Under the pieces are notes generated by a model that saw only the letters and a list, made by a program, of their open reading frames with translations, was not told where the DNA came from and ran no database searches. This document shows, piece after piece, positions 14,181-18,927 of a stretch of 18,927 nucleotides of DNA; position 1 is the first letter of the stretch; each line of letters begins with the position of its first letter. The DNA lies in the NCBI GenBank assembly GCA_050298035.1, contig JBNKTK010000075.1, positions 1 to 18,927 on the forward strand, given 5' to 3'. Made by a program: the position numbers and the translations under genes. Source of the stretch: Gaoshiqia sp050298035 (GTDB lineage Bacteria > Bacteroidota > Bacteroidia > Bacteroidales > Prolixibacteraceae).

Positions 14181-16559
14181 ATGATAACTAATCTTTTTCG
14201 AATCACATTCAGAAATTTCAGACGGAACAAAAGTATCTTTTTCATTAACCTGATTGGTCTATCAACTGCATTTGCCTGTGCGATTCTCATCTTTCTGTGG
14301 GTAAGTGACGAAAAGCAAGTCGATAAATTTAATAAGCTCGACAAACAGCTTTACCAGGTGATGGAAAATCATCATTTGCCCGAAGGAATCACTACCCAAC
14401 CCTGGACTCCTGACTTGCTGGGAAGAACATTTGCCACCGAAATGGCTGAAGTAAAACTAGAAACTTCTGTGATGCCAGCCACGCTATTAGGTAATTTTTC
14501 GCTTATGGCCAGTGACCAGAAAACAAAGGCTGCAGGCCAGTTTGCCGATTACGATTTCTTCAAGGTCTTCTCCTTCAGATTAACTCAGGGAGATCCTGAT
14601 CAAGTCCTCCGCGCTAAAAATTCGATTGTTATCTCGGAAAAACTGGCTCACACCCTTTTCGGAACGACTGAAAATATTATTGGAAAAACTATCGACTGGG
14701 AACTTCTGAATTATAAATATCCTTCTGTTGTATCCGGAGTATTTGAAGGAACTCCTGAAAATTCAACTATGCAGTTCGATTTTGCTTTATCTTACGATGC
14801 CTGGATGGATTTGTCGGAAAGGGTGGGACGGGAAATTCAGTGGGGCAATCATGCTCCGTGTACGTACCTTGTTCTGAACAAGGGAGTTGATGTTGCGCAG
14901 TTCAACGCGAAAATTGAGGACTTTCATAAAACAAAGATCAGCGGATCAAATATCACCTTGTTTGCCGTGCCATACTCCAGTCAATACCTGAATGGCACCT
15001 ATGAAAACGGTGTTCAGGCCGGAGGTAGAATCAGTTACGTGAGACTTTTTACTTTGATCGCTTTTTTTATTCTGCTCATTGCCGGAATTAATTACATGAA
15101 CTTATCCACGGCAAGGGCAACACGAAGATTTAAAGAAATTGGGATAAAAAAGGTGGTCGGTAGCAGCCGCCTGGCACTTGTGGTTCAGTTTATATCCGAA
15201 TCGGTCATACTTTCGTTTTTTGCGCTTATTTTCTCCGTTGCATTTGTCCTGATTCTGTTGCCACTATTTAACCAAATAACTGGGAAACACCTGGCCTTCG
15301 AATTTAATCAACTCTATCTTTTAAAAGTAGTTGGGACATGTTTGCTTATGGCATTGGTGACTAGTTTGTATCCGGCGATTTATCTTTCCGGGTTCGGTCC
15401 GTTCAGGAACATAAAAGGGAAACTGGCCAATTCTTCTACAGAATTATGGTCTCGAAAAGGCCTGGTAGTTTTTCAGTTTGTCGTTTCAGTGGTGTTAATT
15501 AGTTCCGTTTTGGTGGTGTATAAACAAGTTGAGTTTATTCAAAATAAAAACCTGGGCTACAACAAGAATAATTTAATTTATTTCAATAAAGAGGGTGGAA
15601 TTGCCGAACAGGAAAATGCCTTTTTAGCTGAGGCCAAAAAGATTGATGGAGTAGTAAATATCTCGAGTACCGGGGCCAGCTTGCTCGGAACTTCATCAAG
15701 TACTTACGACGTTGGGTGGGAAGGGAAGCCATCGGATGCCAGCATTCGTTTCGAAGTTGTTCCGGTGAATTATCAGATGATTGAAACCATGGAAATGGGA
15801 TTGGCCGATGGTCGAAGTTTTTCTTCTGACTTTGGAAATGAAGGTGATAAAATCATCCTAAACCAGGAGGCGATAGACGTTATGGGACTTCAATATCCGG
15901 TTGGAAAAACAATCCGTTTTTGGGGAAGTGAAAAACAGATCATCGGGGTAGTTAAAAACTTCAACTTCGAGTCTCTTCGGCAAAAAGTCGGTCCGTTGCT
16001 TTTCTATTTTAACCCAAAGAAAACGCTAAAAATCATGGCTCGGATTAAGACTGGGCAAGAAAAACATGCCCTTGCCGAACTCGGAAAATTATATGCCCGG
16101 TTTAATCCTGGTTTTTTGTTCGACTATCGCTTTATGGATGCAACCTTTCAGGAACAATACGAAGCCGAAAATCGGGTAGCAGTTTTGTCTAGGTATTTTG
16201 CCGGATTGGGAATTTTAATTTCCTGCCTGGGTTTATTCGGGTTGGCTGCCTTTGATGCTGAACAGCGGATAAAAGAAATCGGCATCCGAAAAGTAAACGG
16301 GGCCCGCATATCCGAAGTAATGACTATGCTGAATGGTGAATTTATAAAATGGGTGGTTATCGCATTTGTCATCGCTTCGCCAATTTCATATTATGTCCTG
16401 AGCAAATGGCTCGAAAGCTTTGCATACAAAACAGAACTGAGCTGGTGGATTTTTGCACTTGCCGGTTTGCTGGCACTTGGAATTGCTTTGCTAACGGTGA
16501 GTTGGCAAAGCTGGAGGGCAGCAACAAGGAATCCGGTGGAAGCGTTGAGGTATGAGTAA
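14181..16559 (+). CDS. ABC transporter permease, FtsX/MacB-like (792 aa)
   Basis: This is a large permease with two FtsX units. The first membrane segment is at about 19-41, followed by a periplasmic core domain (about 42-285), three membrane segments (about 288-309, 338-362, 380-402), a further segment at 427-448, a second periplasmic domain and three carboxy-terminal segments. After the second and sixth segments come the family's coupling-helix signatures, RRFKEIGIKKVVGSSR (315-330) and QRIKEIGIRKVNGARISEV, which contact the ATPase. It lacks a fused ATPase, unlike MacB itself, so the 13273 gene should serve it. Its last 117 bp resemble those of the next permease at about 91%. The start at 14181 gives a charged end directly before the first membrane segment. 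Confidence 0.92.
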   Translation: MITNLFRITFRNFRRNKSIFFINLIGLSTAFACAILIFLWVSDEKQVDKFNKLDKQLYQVMENHHLPEGITTQPWTPDLLGRTFATEMAEVKLETSVMPATLLGNFSLMASDQKTKAAGQFADYDFFKVFSFRLTQGDPDQVLRAKNSIVISEKLAHTLFGTTENIIGKTIDWELLNYKYPSVVSGVFEGTPENSTMQFDFALSYDAWMDLSERVGREIQWGNHAPCTYLVLNKGVDVAQFNAKIEDFHKTKISGSNITLFAVPYSSQYLNGTYENGVQAGGRISYVRLFTLIAFFILLIAGINYMNLSTARATRRFKEIGIKKVVGSSRLALVVQFISESVILSFFALIFSVAFVLILLPLFNQITGKHLAFEFNQLYLLKVVGTCLLMALVTSLYPAIYLSGFGPFRNIKGKLANSSTELWSRKGLVVFQFVVSVVLISSVLVVYKQVEFIQNKNLGYNKNNLIYFNKEGGIAEQENAFLAEAKKIDGVVNISSTGASLLGTSSSTYDVGWEGKPSDASIRFEVVPVNYQMIETMEMGLADGRSFSSDFGNEGDKIILNQEAIDVMGLQYPVGKTIRFWGSEKQIIGVVKNFNFESLRQKVGPLLFYFNPKKTLKIMARIKTGQEKHALAELGKLYARFNPGFLFDYRFMDATFQEQYEAENRVAVLSRYFAGLGILISCLGLFGLAAFDAEQRIKEIGIRKVNGARISEVMTMLNGEFIKWVVIAFVIASPISYYVLSKWLESFAYKTELSWWIFALAGLLALGIALLTVSWQSWRAATRNPVEALRYE
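16419..16535 (+). repeat. 3' homology block in the first permease
   Basis: This 117-bp stretch aligns without gaps to 18811-18927 with 10 mismatches by hand count (about 91%). It includes identical runs of 20, 35 and 27 bases. It encodes the last membrane segment and the carboxy terminus. Identity at third codon positions is much higher than in the rest of the two genes. Confidence 0.85.
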
Positions 16560-16605
16560 CTTTCTAAGGGAAAAAGAAACAGAAAACTAACAACACACAA
16601 ATTTC

Positions 16606-18927
16606 ATGATTCAATTAAAACGCATTTTAAAAACGATATTGAAATACCGGACTTCGTCAGTACTGACGCTTTTTAGTTTGGTTATTTCTTTCGTTGGGAT
16701 TATTGTCCTTACCTTATATGTTTCATTTGAAAAAAGTTTCGATCATTTTCACGAAAATGCCCGTTCGGTTTATCGCCTCGAAAGCAGGGCTTACACAAGT
16801 TGGCTACCTGCAACCATGTGTGAAATTATAAAAAAAGATATACCTGAAGTAAAGGCTATTACCCCAATATGGACTGCAAACCAACCGATTACTACTCCAG
16901 AGCTTAAGGATTCGAATATTGAATACCAGTCGGCCATTTACTTTGCCGATAGCGCATTCTTCGAAATGTTTTCGTTTCCGCTTGTCTTAGGGGATAAAGC
17001 CACAGCCCTTAATGAGCCACACGCGGCGGTAATTACCGAAAAACTTGCCAAAAAACTTTTCGGGAAAAGTAATCCGGTAGGGCAAAGTATTTTGAGCAAC
17101 AATGTTTTGTATAAAGTGAAAGCAGTGATGGACGAGTTCCCCAAAAACTCTTCGTTGCAGGCTGATTGCATCCTTGCTTTCTCGGTTTATCGTGAAGAGC
17201 AGCAATATAGTTTCTTTAGCCAATGGGGAATGTGGAGTTTTAGCAATATGCTACAATTGGCTGAAGGTAGTGATCCTAATGTTGTTGCCCAAAAAATTAA
17301 TAATCTGCAAGAAATAGACGATCATATTAAAGACAGCAAATCGCAATACAAAGAAGGAGAAGGTTTTATGTACTTGCGCCCGATTGATCAAATCCATTAT
17401 TGCAATGATGGTGCTATATTCAACTATACTAATCCACTAATATTGAATATATTGATTGTGCTTATTGTGATACTGATACTAATGGGGGCGGTCAATTTTA
17501 TCAACTTTTCGACCTCACAAGCACCTCTGCGTGCCAAAGCACTTTCGGTGGTCAGGGTAATGGGGGGACGACGAATTTCATCGATGATACAAATTTTATC
17601 TGAATCGGTACTTCTGGCATTAGCCGCTATGTTTGTCTCCATAGTAATCTATCATGTTAGTGCTTTGTCTATCGAATCGTTATTTGGCATTGAGGGTGTA
17701 GCGCTTAACGGACGTTATGGCTTTCTTATCATTTTTGTTTTGTTTGCCATAGCTTTTGGAATTGTGGCAGGCCTTTATCCTTCAAAATACATTAGTTCGC
17801 CACCAATAGCGCAAACTGTAAAGGGCAACATTCATTTTTCGGGTAAAGGAAAAACTTTCAGGAATACGTTGATCATTACACAACTTGTTTCTACCATTGC
17901 TCTCATTTCGGCATCGGGGTCTATCGAAAAACAGTTAAAGTATTGGCGGAACTTTGATCTCGGCATCAATAAGGAGCATGTTGTTTACTTACCTACAACC
18001 GAAGAGTTGAGAAATCATTACCAGGCGTTTGCTGAAGAGTTGATGCGAAACCACAACATTGTAGATTATACTTATTCGCAGTTTATCCCTGGTAGTGTTA
18101 GTATGGGCTGGGGACGAAACATCGATGGTCAACACGTTGAGCTTAAAGCGTGGCCAGTTGACGATCGCTTCTTGGATTTCTTCGGAATTGAAATAACCGA
18201 TGGCAGAAAATTTACCGAAGGTTCAATGGCCGACAATAACACATTTATCCTGAATGACAAAGCAGTTAAAGAGTTCAGGTGGGAAAAACCTCTTGAAAAA
18301 AGAATTTCCGGATTCGATTCTGACGGACCTGTAATTGGAGTTGCAAAAGACTTTCATTTTTCCTCGTTAAAAGATGAAGTTCAACCCTTGGTTTTTTGGT
18401 TAACCGATGGGTTAAAACACGAACTCATGTTGCGTCTTGCCCCGGGCAATTACACACAGACCGTCGGATACATTAAAGATACAGCCCACAAGTTTGATCC
18501 GAAAAGTCAGGTTGAAGTTAACTTTTTAGACGATGCCCTTAATGCGCTCTATGACAAGGAAGAAAAAATGGCCCATTTTATAGAATTTGTAGCCATTTGG
18601 ACTGTCTTACTTTCGCTTACAGGATTACTGGGACTAATCATTTTTATTAGCCGAGACCGTGTAAAAGAAATAGGCATCCGCAAAGTCAACGGCGCTAAAA
18701 TATCCGAAGTGATGACCATGCTCAACCGCGACTTTGTAAAGTGGGTAGCTATTGCCTTTGTAATTGCTACGCCCATTGCGTATTACGCCATGCATAAATG
18801 GCTTGAGAACTTTGCATACAAAACAGAACTTAGTTGGTGGATTTTTGCACTTGCCGGTTTGCTGGCACTGGGGATTGCCTTGCTAACGGTGAGTTGGCAA
18901 AGCTGGCGGGCGGCGACCAGGAACCCG
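16606..18927 (+). CDS. Second FtsX/MacB-like ABC permease, cut by window end
   Basis: An open frame of 774 codons runs from the ATG at 16606 to the last base with no stop. By comparison with the first permease only about 8 codons are missing. It begins MIQLKRILKTILKYRTSS, with a membrane segment at about 18-40 and a periplasmic core containing FADSAFFEMFSFPLVLGD. Middle membrane segments carry the coupling signature ...RAKALSVVRVMGGRRISS, and the carboxy-terminal unit has VKEIGIRKVNGAKISEV. The amino-terminal two thirds differ strongly from the first permease, whereas the last 90 or so residues are very similar. It starts 46 nt after the previous stop and probably belongs to the same operon. 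The two permeases could form a heterodimer on one ATPase dimer; that is inference. Confidence 0.92.
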   Translation, partial: MIQLKRILKTILKYRTSSVLTLFSLVISFVGIIVLTLYVSFEKSFDHFHENARSVYRLESRAYTSWLPATMCEIIKKDIPEVKAITPIWTANQPITTPELKDSNIEYQSAIYFADSAFFEMFSFPLVLGDKATALNEPHAAVITEKLAKKLFGKSNPVGQSILSNNVLYKVKAVMDEFPKNSSLQADCILAFSVYREEQQYSFFSQWGMWSFSNMLQLAEGSDPNVVAQKINNLQEIDDHIKDSKSQYKEGEGFMYLRPIDQIHYCNDGAIFNYTNPLILNILIVLIVILILMGAVNFINFSTSQAPLRAKALSVVRVMGGRRISSMIQILSESVLLALAAMFVSIVIYHVSALSIESLFGIEGVALNGRYGFLIIFVLFAIAFGIVAGLYPSKYISSPPIAQTVKGNIHFSGKGKTFRNTLIITQLVSTIALISASGSIEKQLKYWRNFDLGINKEHVVYLPTTEELRNHYQAFAEELMRNHNIVDYTYSQFIPGSVSMGWGRNIDGQHVELKAWPVDDRFLDFFGIEITDGRKFTEGSMADNNTFILNDKAVKEFRWEKPLEKRISGFDSDGPVIGVAKDFHFSSLKDEVQPLVFWLTDGLKHELMLRLAPGNYTQTVGYIKDTAHKFDPKSQVEVNFLDDALNALYDKEEKMAHFIEFVAIWTVLLSLTGLLGLIIFISRDRVKEIGIRKVNGAKISEVMTMLNRDFVKWVAIAFVIATPIAYYAMHKWLENFAYKTELSWWIFALAGLLALGIALLTVSWQSWRAATRNP
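18811..18927 (+). repeat. 3' homology block in the second permease
   Basis: This is the partner of 16419-16535. Its last 27 bases also match the remnant at 14105-14131 with one difference, so three gene ends in the array share this tail. Confidence 0.85.

Noticed and set aside
16461..16486. TGGCAC...TTGC sigma-54-like match near the end of the first permease
   Set aside because: The spacing between GG and GC is 11 nt, not 10, and the match is inside coding sequence for a membrane segment; the same off-spaced text recurs in the second permease.

Overview
The window looks like a chromosomal segment from a member of the Bacteroidota. The reasons are the TAnnTTTG-type promoter -7 elements (one with a TTTG -33 box 19 nt away), the near absence of Shine-Dalgarno sequences, the gene order M23 peptidase - dxr - rseP - tatA - DUF4837-type lipoprotein, and the tandem FtsX-like permeases of a kind common in that phylum. 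Finer placement cannot be made from the sequence alone.

Left edge (1-577, all on the minus strand): an initiator tRNA-fMet gene with its own promoter and an intrinsic terminator, then an 81-residue GIY-YIG nuclease gene, then a broken tRNA whose 3' end and terminator are an exact copy (77 bp, running off the window) of those of the intact tRNA. The nuclease starts at the edge of one repeat copy, and its stop codon lies inside the D-arm remnant of the broken tRNA. This arrangement looks like a tRNA-targeting mobile unit and is the most unusual part of the window.

Core block (661-7542, plus strand): an M23 peptidase, dxr (isoprenoid synthesis, MEP pathway) and rseP (site-2 protease) are closely spaced. 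A tatA-type gene and a lipoprotein gene follow, each with its own promoter-like element and terminator. Next comes a two-gene unit encoding agmatine deiminase and N-carbamoylputrescine amidohydrolase, which converts agmatine to putrescine.

Regulated export block (7553-18927): an NtrC-type sigma-54 activator and its sensor kinase, overlapping by one base (TAATG), are transcribed leftward. Diverging from them are a TolC-type outer membrane protein, a membrane-anchored periplasmic adaptor, a LolD/MacB-type ATPase and at least two FtsX-type permeases, the second cut by the window end. The divergent intergenic region holds two 19-bp near-identical direct repeats spaced 23 bp apart, a housekeeping-type promoter for the regulator, and a sigma-54-like -24 box in front of the TolC gene. 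Together these suggest that the two-component system controls the export operon. The substrate cannot be read from the sequence.

The permease array shows recombination. A 17-codon C-terminal tail of a lost permease survives between the ATPase and the first permease, and the two remaining permeases share a 117-bp 3' block that is about 91% identical although their amino-terminal halves are clearly divergent.
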